This document shows, in pieces, positions 11,219-22,982 of a stretch of DNA of 64,000 nucleotides (positions are counted from its first letter, which is position 1; each line of letters begins with the position of its first letter). The notes beneath the pieces are model-generated. The model was not told where the DNA came from. It was given only the letters and a program-made list of their open reading frames with translations, and made no database searches. The DNA is from Stachybotrys elegans (Eukaryota > Ascomycota > Sordariomycetes > Hypocreales > Stachybotryaceae). The stretch is taken from NCBI GenBank assembly GCA_020746835.1, contig JAGPNK010000003.1, positions 372,001 to 436,000 on the forward strand, read 5' to 3'. A program made the position numbers and the translations under genes.

Positions 11219-11598
11219 CTCATGATTGTAAGACTAGAATACTCTCCTATCGCTTAAACCATGTCCGAATATTTTAGTAGTGACGGATACTTCGTGAAGA
11301 GGCATTGTCATTTTGGATGCATGCACGCCTTTCGAGTAAGAATAACTCTACATGAGCAAATCATGACCGACCTAATTCATTCAGCTTGGATGATGCCGGG
11401 TCTGCAGTAGGAAAGGAGGTTCAAAACGGAAGAAGCAATCATAGTAAATTTCGCGACCAGAAGGGCCTCTTTTGCTAATTCCATCGTTACTCTTGTTCGA
11501 TACTGCGAATGTGTTCCCGAAAACCACCGCTGCGTTGAGGCATCCCTTTATATGAGGTGATGTCCTGGAACACTCTTCTAAATGATGCCTTTCAGCAT
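11219..11598. other. Convergent intergenic spacer
   Basis: No gene seen. It holds the 3' ends of the Zn2Cys6 gene (plus) and the GFA-type gene (minus). Confidence 0.5.
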
Positions 11599-12150
11599 TC
11601 ATATATTGGGCATACCATGAACTTGCTCAACACCCTCGATAGCATCCAGCCATGCTACACGTCCCTCGGTGAATATTTCAACTTGGGGCCTCAGCTTCGT
11701 CTCGTGGAGGTGGAAATCGTCAACCGTGCCGATGCGCATGAAAAAGATGTCAGGGTTGCCCGAGCTGTAGCGCCACATGAGACCACCACAAGTACTGCAG
11801 AATGAATTCGTCATATCGTTGCCACGCCGAATGGTCTCGGACTGCGTGAACTCTTTCAGATTCTCGCGACCGCGCACCCACTTCAAGTGCGTCTTCTTGA
11901 TGACGAAGTTGGATGCAAACATCGAGGCGGTGATTTTTCGGCAGTTCGCGCAGTGGCATACAAATGCATTGACGAAGCCCTCTCCGGATACCGGCTAAAC
12001 CGGTTAGTCCCTGTGAAGTAGTTGCGATGGTGCACATACGAAGGATACTTGAATCGCGCCACAAAGGCAGGTAGCTGTGGCTTCATCGTCTGTCGACCAC
12101 CCATCCCTGGCAAGGCCAGCAAGAGGGAAGTTTTGGTTTTCGGAAGCCAT
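11599..12150 (-). CDS. GFA / CENP-V domain zinc protein
   Basis: Two exons, 12150-12040 and 11994-11599, split by a 45-bp intron, give 168 aa. Zinc ligands are all present in family order: TCLCGAIQVSF, then CHCANCRK, then CSTCGGLMWRYSS. The family (glutathione-dependent formaldehyde-activating enzyme-like, Mss4 fold) binds structural and catalytic zinc. Most fungal members have no proven substrate, so formaldehyde activity should not be assumed. The start at 12150 (MASENQNFPLAGLARDGWS) matches the usual short leader of fungal GFA proteins. The length is normal, nothing is broken, and predicted location is cytosol. Confidence 0.9.
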
Positions 12151-12849
12151 GATGAGGGCGGTATTGGACAAGAATGTGGTTATCTTCTTAGGGTTGGAGA
12201 TGCTGTTTGGTTTGAAGATGCACTGGGTTGGGAAAAGGAGCACCTACTTATATACTTGGATCATCTCAACTGCCAGACACAAATATTACTGTTTACCCCA
12301 TCGTCGCAATCCTGACGGCTGCAAGCGCAGATCGCCCAGTAAACAATTATAAATCAACTTGCTTGCTTGCCACGTCATTCAGTCGTAATCGAAGGAGACT
12401 GATAGCCTCGCTTCAAGATGTAAGCGTCGGAGTTGCCAATATCAACGAGTAACAGTGCATGTGTCGCCTAAGTTTCTCCCGAAGCGGAATGGTGTCTTTG
12501 GTGTATGCTCGCTTTTCTCTATAAGCGGAATAGCGGGGTGATCTCTTGAGTGCATGTTTCGCTTGAGGCCGTACAGAAGCGGAATAGTGGAATAGTGCCT
12601 TCAGCATATAGCAACGGAATAGCGGAATAATACCCTCATGCCTCCTTCGCTTGAGTTTCTCCAGAAGCGGGATGGTGTCTTACCTCCCAATCCACAGTCT
12701 AGAAGAAAATGCTAGAAAGTGCGGAGTAAGCACGGTCCCCCCGCGAATAGCTTGCCGTCTGGATGTCTTTCCTTCTACGAAGCTGCGATTGAGTCTTTGC
12801 CCGAGCCCATCGAAGTTGGCACCTAGACTAGATTAACGGCCGAGCAAGC
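12151..12849. promoter_or_regulatory. Divergent promoter region of the GFA gene and second Zn2Cys6 gene
   Basis: A 700-bp spacer between start codons facing away from each other at 12150 and 12850. Its middle (12460-12690) is the repeat block described separately. No other gene is visible. Confidence 0.6.
12460..12690. repeat. Degenerate ~46-bp tandem repeat with AAGCGGAAT core
   Basis: Five related units start near 12462, 12508, 12558, 12604 and 12646. Most carry CGCTT, a 7-12-base gap, and then AAGCGGAATAG, so each can form a small hairpin with CGCTT/AAGCG arms. The first and last units are closest (AGTTTCTCC.GAAGCGG.AT then GGTGTCTT). CGG triplets are the usual half-sites of Zn2Cys6 factors, and such a gene starts 160 bp downstream. 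Confidence 0.75.
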
Positions 12850-14387
12850 ATGTCTCGGACAAAGACTGGGTGTCAAACATGCAGATGCCGGCGGATCAAG
12901 GTACGCTAATCCCCCCTGTTGGCGAGTCTCCAGCGTTCCGACAAGAATTTCTCTAGTGCGATGAAGGGAAACCCGTGTGTCTGCAATGTATCAAAGCAGA
13001 ACGAGAGTGCAGACAGGGCTCGGACAGGAAGAAGCCCGACTTGGTCTTCCATACCGAGAACATGTACGCAAGCGGCAATATCAAACGACCCAGAGGCCCT
13101 CGTGGAAGTTTGACGCTGCAGCGCCCCGGGGCTGATCGCCTGTCCCAAGCGAGGGCCTTTTACATCAACTTTTATCTTGATGGGCTATCCGAGGCACCAG
13201 TCACCACATCTAGTATGCTAGAAGGCCTAACTGAGTGGATCAGTGCGAGGAGAGAATCAGCTATGGTCGACCGTGCCGTTTCTGCGGTAGCCCTGGCTGT
13301 GTTTTCGGGCACCCAGCACAGCCCATCAGCAGCCAAAGAAGCAACCAAGATATATGGGGATTTGCTTCACTTGGTGCAAGCCGAAATCATGAACCGCGAC
13401 TTGGGGCTATGCTCAGGGCAGATGGTGGATTCATCTCTGCTAACAATTGTCCTAATGGCCACCTATGAGAATATAATGCACCGACCCGCCGATGAAGAAT
13501 CGGACCACTCGCTCGGTACGCTACACAGCTGGTCACACCACCTTGGGGCCTTGGCAGTTTTGCAGTCGTGGTATGAAAATTCGAGAGTTCACATCACGCC
13601 ATCTACAATAGTCAAGTACAGCAGGAGAGGGATCATGCGCAGAGCTCTCCTAATGGGAAGCGCCCTGCCGTTGTGGCTGCGGGATGGAAGCGACTTTGGC
13701 GAGAGCGGCGTGGACCTCGTATTTGATGGCATTCTCTTCCGGTTGGTCAATTTGCGCCACCGTTTGGATAGTGTTCTGCGTCACGCTCACGGCATTCACC
13801 CAGTCGATGCAGATGTGCTTGCCAATGAGGCCGCGGAATTGGACGCTGCTTGCCAGCAGTGGGAGAACAGTATTCCTCAGTGCTGGCTCCCAAGAACACA
13901 AGATTCATCTCCCTGCAGACGCAACCCTGAACACGGCATATTTCCGCCATTGGTTTCCACCTATACGGAGCCGTCATACGCAACAGTTTGGCTGGAGTAT
14001 CTGACTATCAAGATTCTTCTCAAGAGCACCATGATTCAAATCAGCAAAATACGGCAGGTGACAGCGCGTGCGGAGAACATGGAGGAAACCATGCAACGGG
14101 AGGGCTTGGTTGAAAGCTGCACTCGCATTATCCCCTTCATCCTCGGCAGAATGAGTCTGGACGATAGAGAAAAGCTAGAGCAACCACCAGGGACGGCTCC
14201 CGACTCGACAAGACCGAGCTTGATTATCTCTACCGGCTGGCCCCTGACCGTCCTCTCCTATCACCAGGGTATCGATGCAGAACACAAAGCGTGGTTTCGT
14301 TCTCGGCTCGTCCGAATTGGGGGAATACTGGGTGACGGGTCGCTCAAATGCGCCGGGCACGGTGGCTGGGCACATAACGTTGTGTAA
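12850..14387 (+). CDS. Zn2Cys6 transcription factor (Fungal_trans_2 type)
   Basis: Exon 1 is 12850-12900 and exon 2 is 12957-14387, giving 493 aa. The cluster is complete across the intron: CQTCRCRRIKCDEGKPVC, then LQCIKAEREC. The intron splits the cluster after IK, a position common in this group. The remainder matches the layout of Fungal_trans_2 factors, with a helical C-terminal domain and no other recognisable domain. Predicted nuclear regulator binding CGG half-sites. The CGGAAT-bearing repeat just upstream is a possible autoregulatory site (inference). Length and frame look normal. Confidence 0.9.
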
Positions 14388-15441
14388 TGAGCTGGGCGTG
14401 GTAATAATACCAATTCTTATAGTTATGTTGTCTGTCCAGACGATGGGATCATGCATTCTCAACAATGCATCTTGGCATCGTCTAGTTCGTGGGGCCTTAT
14501 CTGCCTGTGGCCCCATTACTTCCTTTCGTCCATCTTTCGTGATTCGACGTAACATCCGAGGAGAGACGCTTAAACGAAGAGTGGGCGCAGCTCCAGTCGC
14601 AGGGATATACGGAGATATGGACCGGCACGACTTGTCAAGCCCTTGGTGATACAGTAGCTCCGGAGTCAGGGGCAATGAAGCGGGGGCGAGGGGACTAGCC
14701 ATCGAGCGATACACGGAAGAGGTCTGGCGTGCTCCCCGAGTCCACTCTGGAATACAATCCGCCATGTCCATCAACGGAGTGGCATGCGGGGCCTAAGCAA
14801 GAATGAGTCCCAGCCGTGGGGATTCCATATAACCAGGGAAGTGTCAGGTACAGTAGTGTACTGTCAGTGCCACCTCTTCCCGGCAAGCTTGATGATGGTC
14901 TGTGCAAAGATCAGCAAGTGCGAAACATACAGACGACTTCTCCTTTTACTTTTGCTCACCAAGTTCGACCACAACAACAACATACGGCGCCGCAAGTCCA
15001 GCTCTGGCCCTGCTCCCAGCGTGGAAGGTAGCATTATTTCGAGTGATAGCACCAAGCGGTCGCGTATGTATATCGCCCTATCGTATTACTATAATGCAAT
15101 ACTTTACGGAGTAAGACTACGGAAACGGAGTGGAAGGTGACAGTGCCCGCATCGGCTCGGCGCCACGTGGGTCGAGGCCTTGGGATGTGATGGCTCCTGG
15201 ATGGGTCGTGACAACCTGGCCCTGCTTGTCAAGAGCCCGAGCGATGCCAGGGATTTGACGTGCCCGAAAAGACGGCAGCGCCATGGTTAATTAACTAATA
15301 AGATCGAGAAAAAAAAACGGCCCCAATGCTAAATCTCTCCTCCAGGGGTGCCCTTCTTTATGTAAAGGGGACAGGCGCATGCGAAGAGTGAGTTTGGACA
15401 CCGCTCTCACTCTCGTTTTGCGATTGCGACTCCGTTGCAAA
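14388..15441. other. Intergenic, about 1 kb, no gene seen
   Basis: Short open frames on both strands look like chance. A purine-rich AT stretch near 15300-15320 and a pyrimidine-rich run just before 15442 are consistent with a promoter for the membrane-protein gene. Confidence 0.45.
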
Positions 15442-16854
15442 ATGTCGACGTCAATCCCAAACCGTGGGCCGCAGCTCCTGGCGGTCAACTTGACCTTCTT
15501 CTCGCTGGCTGCCATCTCCATCACCCTGCGATGCTACGTCCGGACCTTCATGGTCAAGGCCTTTGGGCTTGACGACTGGCTGATGCTGGCTGCGTCTGTA
15601 TGCTGGCCCCTGTTGTTTGGACTGATTTCTGCCAGTTTGCTAACACGAGTCGTTCTTCAGGTTACCTTTGCTCTCTACACTTCCTTCTCCTCGGCAGGAA
15701 CTTTCTTCGGCACTGGGCGCCACGATGCCGACCTGACGGAAGAAGGCATCAGGAAAGCCAGAATGGTAAGCACCACCAAGGACCCCATGATTAATATGCT
15801 GCTAAATTTGAATTGTTAGTGCTGGTGGTTCTGCTACCTCACCTACGCCCTGACCATGGTCCTTACCAAGATCTCCATCGGCTGGTTCCTCCTCCGCGTC
15901 ACGACACAAAAGCTGCACATCTGGATCATCCGCATCGCCATCATCGCAACATGCGGCTCCGGTGCCGTCTTCTTCTTCGTCGCCATGTTCCAGTGCAGCC
16001 CCGTGCACTTCTTCTGGGACACGAGGATCGCGGGAGGAACCTGCGTCAGCCCTGACATCATCATCGGTCTCACCATCGTCTTCACCATCGTCAGCGTGGC
16101 CTCTGATTTCACCTTTGCCATCTTGCCCGGTGTTATCGTGTGGAACCTGCAGCTGAACAAGAGAACCAAGTTCCTTTTGATCCCGCTCCTGGCCATGGGT
16201 TGCGTGTAAGTAGCCCCTTGATGCTGTGCCACGATTATGGTTTCTAATATGCCCATTAACAGAGCGAGCGCGGCTGTCATTGCCCGGTTTCCCTACCTGC
16301 CAAAGTTCCGAGAGGACAACTTTCTGTGTACGTGGTATTTTCCTGGTGTTTTGAGCCAAGGCGGACTAACATGGTTACTGCTAGGGAACACACTCGATAT
16401 CGCCATCTGGTCCACCGTCGAGCAGGGTCTGGCCATCACAGCCGGCAGCTTGGCAACCCTTAGACCACTTCTTAAGATCTTTGGTCACTACTTCGGCTGG
16501 TCGACCAACAAACCGACCGGCATGTCTGGTCGGGGCTATGGCCTCTCTGCCACGCCCCACAAGCGAACGCAGAAGAGCAACTTCTCCTCCAGCAAGGCCG
16601 ACGACGTAGAGCTCCTGGCAGTGGCTACGGATGGTGATGAGAGGGACCCCGAGAAGACGGCTGCCCACAGCCACAGCAGGTCCAATGAGGGCATGTCGAT
16701 TCAGATCAAACGGGACATAACCGTCGAGATCCACCGGGAAATCAAGGTTGAGTCGAAGCCACGACTCATGGGCGTGACGGAGAACCCGAGCAACGAGAGC
16801 ATCAACTACCCCGTGACTGGGTACAACGCCTACGACGTTGGCGTGAGTCGATAG
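15442..16854 (+). CDS. PTH11-type rhodopsin-domain membrane protein
   Basis: Five exons (15442-15597, 15661-15765, 15820-16205, 16263-16327, 16385-16854) join in frame to 393 aa. It shows seven hydrophobic segments; landmarks include LRCYVRTFMVKAFGLDDWLM, CSPVHFFWD, and the block ARFPYLPKF. These are hallmarks of the fungal 'rhodopsin domain' integral membrane family related to PTH11 receptors. No CFEM cysteine domain precedes the helices. The cytosolic tail (about 140 residues) is charged, with repeated ITVEIHREIKVE at its end. Predicted plasma-membrane protein, possibly sensing a surface or chemical cue; ligand unknown. Confidence 0.88.
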
Positions 16855-18084
16855 ATTGATAGCTGCACATCGTAATACTCAAGTCCCCCTTCTCCTTTCT
16901 CCTTTCTCATTTCTCATTTCCTTGACCGGCATTTCTTACCGTCATGGACCACAGTGGCAACGGCAGTGGAGTGTCCCCTCCCCTTATCACTGTTGAGACT
17001 GAAAACTGTTGTCGACGGGGAAAATGGACCGGTACGTGGACTTGGATAGTGGAGAGAAGACCGTTACATCTTGATGGAGCAGCAAAAGAGTTGGCCTGTG
17101 GAGTAATTACGCTTGTGCTAGTAGTCAATGGGTATAGTGTTCCGCTTAAGTTGTGGAGTAGAGCAGAACAGGCAATTAGTACGCGCGGATTATGGCTGTA
17201 TTCAAGCAAGTTATCGGATGAGTTTCAGATATCAGTTGCTTTGCCCGGGGCGTTCGGCGACACTTGCGTAACTCAGCCCTGCCGACTACTCAACTACTGC
17301 TGAAGCAACCCATGTGAAGTCCGATGTATGGGCATACAGAAGTACGCGTATACACTCAGACTCTTGCCCAATAACCCGTATGTGTGCGTGGAGAATTTAA
17401 CCCACCTTCTTAACCCGTACGTAATCCGTTCTACAATGCCTGCCGCTTTTCCTTCGCGCAAGCCTCACGACTAGCCGTAGGGGGGGTCAAACGGTGGGCC
17501 TCGGCACTAGATGTTGGTTGTGCCCCTTGCATGGCATTGCCGACGATTCCGTTTCTGTACTCCATCTCCGGCAGGGTCCTCATGCCACCGCTTTTGATCC
17601 TTGCTTAAACGGCAAAACTTGCAGGCGAGGCCTCATACTTGCGCTTCGAGCTGGCATTTGCATTCGGGAACAGACAGTCGGTACCGTTCGCTACGCTGCT
17701 GGATGACAATTACCTTCTCTATGCAGCCGCATCCGGGCACAGGTCTCCGCAAGTAATAGGAGGCCCGGGTCCTATCGTGACCTGATTGCTGCTCATCATG
17801 ACATGTTCGAGACCTGGGCCCTTGTTGACAGTTTGAATGTGATAATCCATGCAATATGCGGTTGGTCATGGATCGTCGAGTAGGCCAAGACACGTGCTGC
17901 CTCCCGAGCCCGCCCTGATCCGCCTCCGTCTCTACGGGGGGGTATTTATTATACAGCCTGCCGCTGCATCGCGTAGATGTTGTGTGTTGCCCAACCGCAT
18001 CCTTCGGCTTCAGTCACTCCTTCCTATTCCAACTACAGCTGCGGTTGTATCACATTCCTTTGAATCCCCCCCCCTTGAGCAAAG
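16855..18084. other. Intergenic, about 1.2 kb, no gene seen
   Basis: No convincing coding region. A C-run just before 18085 and a TATTTATTATA element near 17943 suggest the GMC gene promoter. An open frame at 16944-17303 has no recognisable features. Confidence 0.5.
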
Positions 18085-20016
18085 ATGAAGCTCTCCCCGA
18101 CATTCGGCCTCCTGGCTGCCGCCAGCACCACCATGGCTGCTCCCGGCGCTACCAAGCTTCCCGACTATGAGTACGTTGTGGTCGGCTCCGGCGCCGGTGG
18201 TGGTCCTCTGGCCGCTCGCCTCGCCATGGCTGGTCACCGAACCCTCCTGATCGAGGCTGGTGACGACTTTGGCTCGGTCAACTACACCGTCCCCGCCTAC
18301 TCGGCCAACTCTTCCGAGGACCCGGAGATTTCTTGGAACTTCTTCGTGCGCCACTACGCCGACGAGGAGCGCCAGGCCCGTGACTTCAAGACCAGCTACG
18401 ACACCCCCAACGGCGAGTACACGGGCCTCAACCCTCCCGAGGACGCCGTCATGAAGGGCACTCTGTACCCGCGCACTCAGGCCCTCGGTGGCTGCACTGC
18501 GCACAACGCCCTCATCACCGTGTACCCTCACAGGTCCGACTTCGAGTACCTCGCAGAGCTGACGGGCGATGACTCGTGGGCTCCTGACCACATGCGCAAG
18601 TACTTCGAGAAGCTCGAGGAGAACAGGTACCTGGGCGGACAGATTGCCCCCGGCCACGGCTACGACGGCTGGCTGGGCACCGAGACGGCTCCCCTGAGCA
18701 TCCCTCTCGGCGACGCTCAGCTCCTCAGCATGCTCGGCGGTGGTGCTGTGGCCCTCAGCACCGCCACGGGCGGCACCATCACCATCGACGACCTCATCAT
18801 CGGCGATGCCAACGCTGACACCCCTACCCGCGACACCACTCCTGGCTACTACCAGATTCCCCTCTCCAGCCGTGACGCCACTCGCGTCGGTCCTCGCGAG
18901 CTCATTCTGGCCGTGCGCGACGCCAAGTTCGAGAACGGCACCAAGATGTACCCTCTCGACGTCCGCACCAACGCCTTTGTCACCAAGATCAACTTCGACA
19001 AGTCCACGCCTCCCCGCGCCACCGGCGTCGAGTTCCGCGACGGCAAGCACCTGTACAAGGCTAGCCCTCTCTCCGACGGCTCCAAGGGCAAGCCCGGCAG
19101 CGTCAAGGCCGAGCGCGAGGTCATCATTGCCGGCGGCACCTACAACTCGCCCCAGATCCTGAAGCTGAGCGGTGTCGGTCCCGCCGAGGAGCTCAAGAAA
19201 TTCAAGATCCCCGTCGTTGTCGACCTGCCCGGTGTCGGCACCAACCTCCAGGACCACTACGAGATCTCCGTGCAGGGCAACGCCCCCATGGACTTCCCTG
19301 CTTTTGAGGGTTGCACTTTCGGCCTCTACACTGACGAGGACCCTTGCCTCGACAGGTGGAAGAACCCTGTTCTCGGCGACCGCGGCATCTACTCGTCTCC
19401 CGGTCCCGCCGCTGCCATGTTCTACCAGACGAGCGCAGCTGAGAAGGGCGAGTTTGACGTCTTCGCGTTCGGTGGTCCCATCAACTTCCGCGGCTACTTC
19501 CCCAAGTACGCCGTCAACGCCACCATCGAGCACGACTGGTTCACTTGGGCTATTCTCAAGGCCCACCCTCGCAACACGGCCGGCAGCGTTACCCTCCGCT
19601 CCGCCGACCCCCTTGATGTCCCTGACATTGTCTACAACTACTTCGACACCGGAAACGGCGACTCGGACGCCGACATCAAGGCCATGACCGAGGCCATTGC
19701 CCTCGTCCGTGACGCCTTTAGCAGCCAGCCCGTTCCCTTCACCGAGGTCCTCCCCGGTGCTGATGTCACCAGCGACGAGGACCTGGCCGACTACATCAAG
19801 GACGCCTCGTGGGGTCACCACGCCTCGTCGACCTGCCCCATCGGCGCTGACGATGACCCGATGGCTGTCCTCGACTCGAGCTTCCGCGTCCGTGGCACTG
19901 CTGGCCTGCGTGTGGTCGATGCTTCCGTCTTCCCTCGCATTCCCGGCACCTTCACTGCTGTGTCGACGTACATGGTCGCTGAGAAGGCGGCTGACGTGAT
20001 CCTCAGCGGTCTGTAA
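18085..20016 (+). CDS. Secreted GMC oxidoreductase (FAD-dependent)
   Basis: Intronless, 643 aa, with codon use far more GC-rich than its neighbours. A signal peptide (MKLSPTFGLLAAASTTMA) is followed by the FAD-binding motif VVVGSGAGGGPLAARLA (about residues 31-47) and LLIEAGDDF. The family signature block TLYPRTQALGGCTAHNALI is present. Near the C-terminus, SWGHHASSTCPIG holds the conserved catalytic His, and VVDASVFPRIPGTFTAVSTY ends the FAD domain. The family oxidises alcohols, reducing oxygen to hydrogen peroxide or passing electrons to quinones. The PGTF ending resembles the clade of PatE-like and other secondary-metabolism GMC enzymes more than glucose oxidase. The substrate is not predictable from the sequence. 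Confidence 0.93.
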   Translation: MKLSPTFGLLAAASTTMAAPGATKLPDYEYVVVGSGAGGGPLAARLAMAGHRTLLIEAGDDFGSVNYTVPAYSANSSEDPEISWNFFVRHYADEERQARDFKTSYDTPNGEYTGLNPPEDAVMKGTLYPRTQALGGCTAHNALITVYPHRSDFEYLAELTGDDSWAPDHMRKYFEKLEENRYLGGQIAPGHGYDGWLGTETAPLSIPLGDAQLLSMLGGGAVALSTATGGTITIDDLIIGDANADTPTRDTTPGYYQIPLSSRDATRVGPRELILAVRDAKFENGTKMYPLDVRTNAFVTKINFDKSTPPRATGVEFRDGKHLYKASPLSDGSKGKPGSVKAEREVIIAGGTYNSPQILKLSGVGPAEELKKFKIPVVVDLPGVGTNLQDHYEISVQGNAPMDFPAFEGCTFGLYTDEDPCLDRWKNPVLGDRGIYSSPGPAAAMFYQTSAAEKGEFDVFAFGGPINFRGYFPKYAVNATIEHDWFTWAILKAHPRNTAGSVTLRSADPLDVPDIVYNYFDTGNGDSDADIKAMTEAIALVRDAFSSQPVPFTEVLPGADVTSDEDLADYIKDASWGHHASSTCPIGADDDPMAVLDSSFRVRGTAGLRVVDASVFPRIPGTFTAVSTYMVAEKAADVILSGL

Positions 20017-20516
20017 AGCAATGTATAGGATGGGGTTATGTGTATGTGTATGTATGTAACGAAGATGTCAGGAGTCCTAATATTACAACCAGCACCTTTA
20101 GGTCGCATGTCTTAATGCTTTGTATCTTTTTGAGTGATTGGTCGTTCCGCTTCATGCTTCATCCTTTATATCTATCATGTATTGCTAGCCGCATCTTCTT
20201 GTTCCCTTCCCATTCACGACTTCATGCACGCACAGTTCGCAGGTCATACACTGTCTACATCCGCCTCATTTCTTCCAGCTGAATCTAGACTTGCTCTTCG
20301 CATTTACTCTTAAACCTCTTCGTTCCTAACCCCCATCGCCAGCCAGCTCTTTGACTACGTTAAAAACACCCTACCCTATACATATACGTAGTTCGCTTAC
20401 CTTAGTAGGTATTTCGTTAGTATGTCCTAGCGGGCCCGATCTCGCCCTGTCGCAACCAAGGATCGCGTGCAGCATCCGCTTCCCTTCCCTGCACCCACAT
20501 TAACTGCGAGGCCAAG
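20017..20516. other. Intergenic, GMC 3' end and Zn2Cys6 promoter
   Basis: No gene seen. The sequence is AT-rich up to about 20430 and then pyrimidine-rich before the start codon at 20517. Confidence 0.5.
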
Positions 20517-22843
20517 ATGCCGCCGCCGACTGTCGGCAACATTTCTGCTCATCCTGCTGCTCTTGCTTCTTCGCCATCTCCCTCTACCCCTCCTGTACCA
20601 CCGCCACCTCGTTATAACGGCAGCACGGGAGCTCCCAGCGAGTCGGATGAAGACGCGAGGCCGGCAAAGCGTCAGAAAACCCAGGCCTGCCTGCGTTGTA
20701 GACGGCGCAAGGTGTGTAGTCACCCTTCCCCCCCTTCCCTAGCGCTTGGGCAGTTGCTCATTACTGATGCGCGCGCGTAGCAAAAATGCGACAACCAGAA
20801 GCCGTGTGGCAATTGCTTGAAGGCTGACGAGCAATGCTACTCTGCCTCCCACCCACCCAGGCACGTCGAGGGTGTGGGTGCGGGTGCGGCTGAACTTCTG
20901 GGCGAGAATCACCTCACTCGCCTCGCTGACATCTCTGCCCTCGAGGAGCGCATATCGCGAATTGAGCAGATGAGTCTACGGCCTGCCCTAAGCAACGATC
21001 TTGGCGACTCGGCGAGCTCTCAAGGCCAAGCTGCAGAGTCCCTCGGGTACCATGCGACCGACCCGCTGCCCTCTGCCTTCCAAGAGGCCGTCCCTCTCCC
21101 TAGGAGTACCCCGGCCGTCGCACTGTTGGCCACCTTTGCGGCGCACGCGACAGACCAAAGTTCGCCCCGTCCCCGCGCAGATTCCGCGGATAGATGCTAC
21201 GCTAGAGGAGACGTTGAGGGAGTCGTTGATGTCGCCATAGAAGAGGCCCTGTTCACTACCTATGAGGACAAGGTGCACTGGCGGTACCCCTTTCTGCGTT
21301 TGCATCAGCTCAGAGACCGTAACACGCGGTCGCCAGGACCCTGCACTGCCTTCTTTGTCCGCATGATTTACTCCATCGGTCTCCTCCTGGAGAGGAACAG
21401 CCGCGCCATTCCTTGTGGGCATAGGCAGGAAGACTTCTACCGCATGGCCGTCACAAGGTATCTTGCCCATGTCTTCAACCAGCCCGACCATCTGCTGCAT
21501 ATCCAGGCTTACCTCCTGCTTGCCATGCACGCCCTCTACTCGCCGTCCACGGAGCGCATCATCACCATCACATCTGCAGCCATGCGCTACTGTGTCATGG
21601 CTCAACTACACTGCGCTGCTGCCGAGCCCGAGCCCGTCGATGTAGCCGCCCGGGTCCGCATCCAGATTCGCCGCCGCATCTTTTGGTGTGCGTACAAGCT
21701 TGACCGCACGGTGGGCGCAACCTATCATCTCCCATTCTCCCTTCCCGATGCGCAGATCACGGCCAAGTTGTACGCCAACATTGACGACAGGGAGCTGGAG
21801 GAGAAATGCCGCGCTGCGTTTCCCGACGACCCGCGGGGGGTTCTGCCTTTACAAACGTTTCGGCTGCTCTCCACGTCGTCTACTGTCGGCAGATCCAGAG
21901 CAAGATCCTCAACTCTACGCTTCACCGCGACTTCAGCAGCCACATCGATCGCAACGACCGCTGGCGACTCCAGGTTCTCGACAAGTTGGATCGATGGAAA
22001 TCCCTCTGGGATTGCTACGCCGACACGCCATCAGTGAAACTTGGTGGTAACGACTGGATCAACATGATGTACAGCTACAGTCTCTGCATGTTGTATCAGC
22101 CAACCAAGGTTTCAGTGTTGAACTCGGCCGGCGTTTGGACCGTCAAAGCCTGCGTGCAGGCCTGCCTCATATTCCGCAAGTTTCAGAGGGACACGCAAGT
22201 CGCCGAATTATGGCTAGGTCTTCTCACTCAGTTCAAGTGCGGTGTAGCACTCCTCTACACCTTCTTCGCCACGCCACCACAGGTACGGCCGGCCGTGTAC
22301 GAGCATCCCGATGTGTCCGAGGCTGTAAGAGCATGCAGCATCACGCTCACCCTCATAGCCGAGCGCTGGCCAGAGTCTAGGTGCATCAGGAACACGTTCG
22401 ATATCCTTGCACGAGAAATCCCGCTCTTTGAGCATGCGTCAGCAAGGATTCCGCCCGCCACGCGGAGGGTGCGGCAGGAATCTAGTGACGCCCTGCTCTC
22501 ATTACTCAAGGAGCTGGAGCCCATTGTCATCCACCGCGATACGCTACGGATGATCCGAGAGATTGCAACAGAAGATTTTCCTTCGCATAGCCAGGCTCCG
22601 GCAGAACCTGCGGCCCCTCCGCAGATATACCTGGACAGCAACGTTTCAACAGCACCACCACCACCGCCACCACAACAGCAAGACTACGTCTCGCCTGCAC
22701 GACATCCTGGGATTGTGGAGGACTTTTTCCAGCCATTGACACCCTCTGGCCTCGACATGGACGGCCTGGGGCTGGACCAAGAGAGCTTGGCAGACATTTC
22801 CATTGAGTTTCCTGCCTATTTCGATCTATCCGACTACGTTTGA
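20517..22843 (+). pseudogene. Zn2Cys6 transcription factor with a one-base frameshift
   Basis: Exon 1 is 20517-20711 and the second begins at 20781. The zinc cluster spans the intron (CLRCRRRK, then QKCDNQKPCGNCLKADEQC). A Fungal_trans-type middle domain follows, with RRRIFWCAYKLDRTVG. The reading frame then breaks at a run of six G (21835-21840). Upstream protein runs on to DDPRG in one frame; downstream coding (from GSAFTNVSAALHVVY to the stop at 22843) is in another, and one more G would join them. No intron fits, because the sequence on both sides is conserved-looking coding. Either this is an assembly error in a homopolymer or the regulator is truncated after about 430 aa. It lies beside the lyase/hydrolase/transporter set and is its likely regulator. 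Confidence 0.8.
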
Positions 22844-22982
22844 TGCCTGCTCGACTTGGCTTCTGATCCGTGTCCTATCAGAGCGTCTACGCTCCCAAAC
22901 AGGTATATTGCTAAGAATAGACGCTAATTGCTCAATCGGCTACGCTGTATTTTTAATAGATCGAATACCCGCCTGTATAACA

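Noticed and set aside
18740..19687. Ser/Thr/Pro-rich open frames on the plus strand inside the GMC gene
   Set aside because: Out-of-frame shadows of GC-rich codons.
18010..19821. 603-codon open frame on the minus strand opposite the GMC gene
   Set aside because: Composition is repetitive Val/Gly/Leu/Ala/Glu, the antisense mirror of a GC-rich coding strand. It has no start context or motif, and the plus strand is a clear GMC enzyme.
21841..21893. An intron at the regulator's frameshift (GTTCTG to GGCAG)
   Set aside because: It would remove residues that look conserved in this factor family, and the donor is poor. A missing G in the G6 run is simpler.
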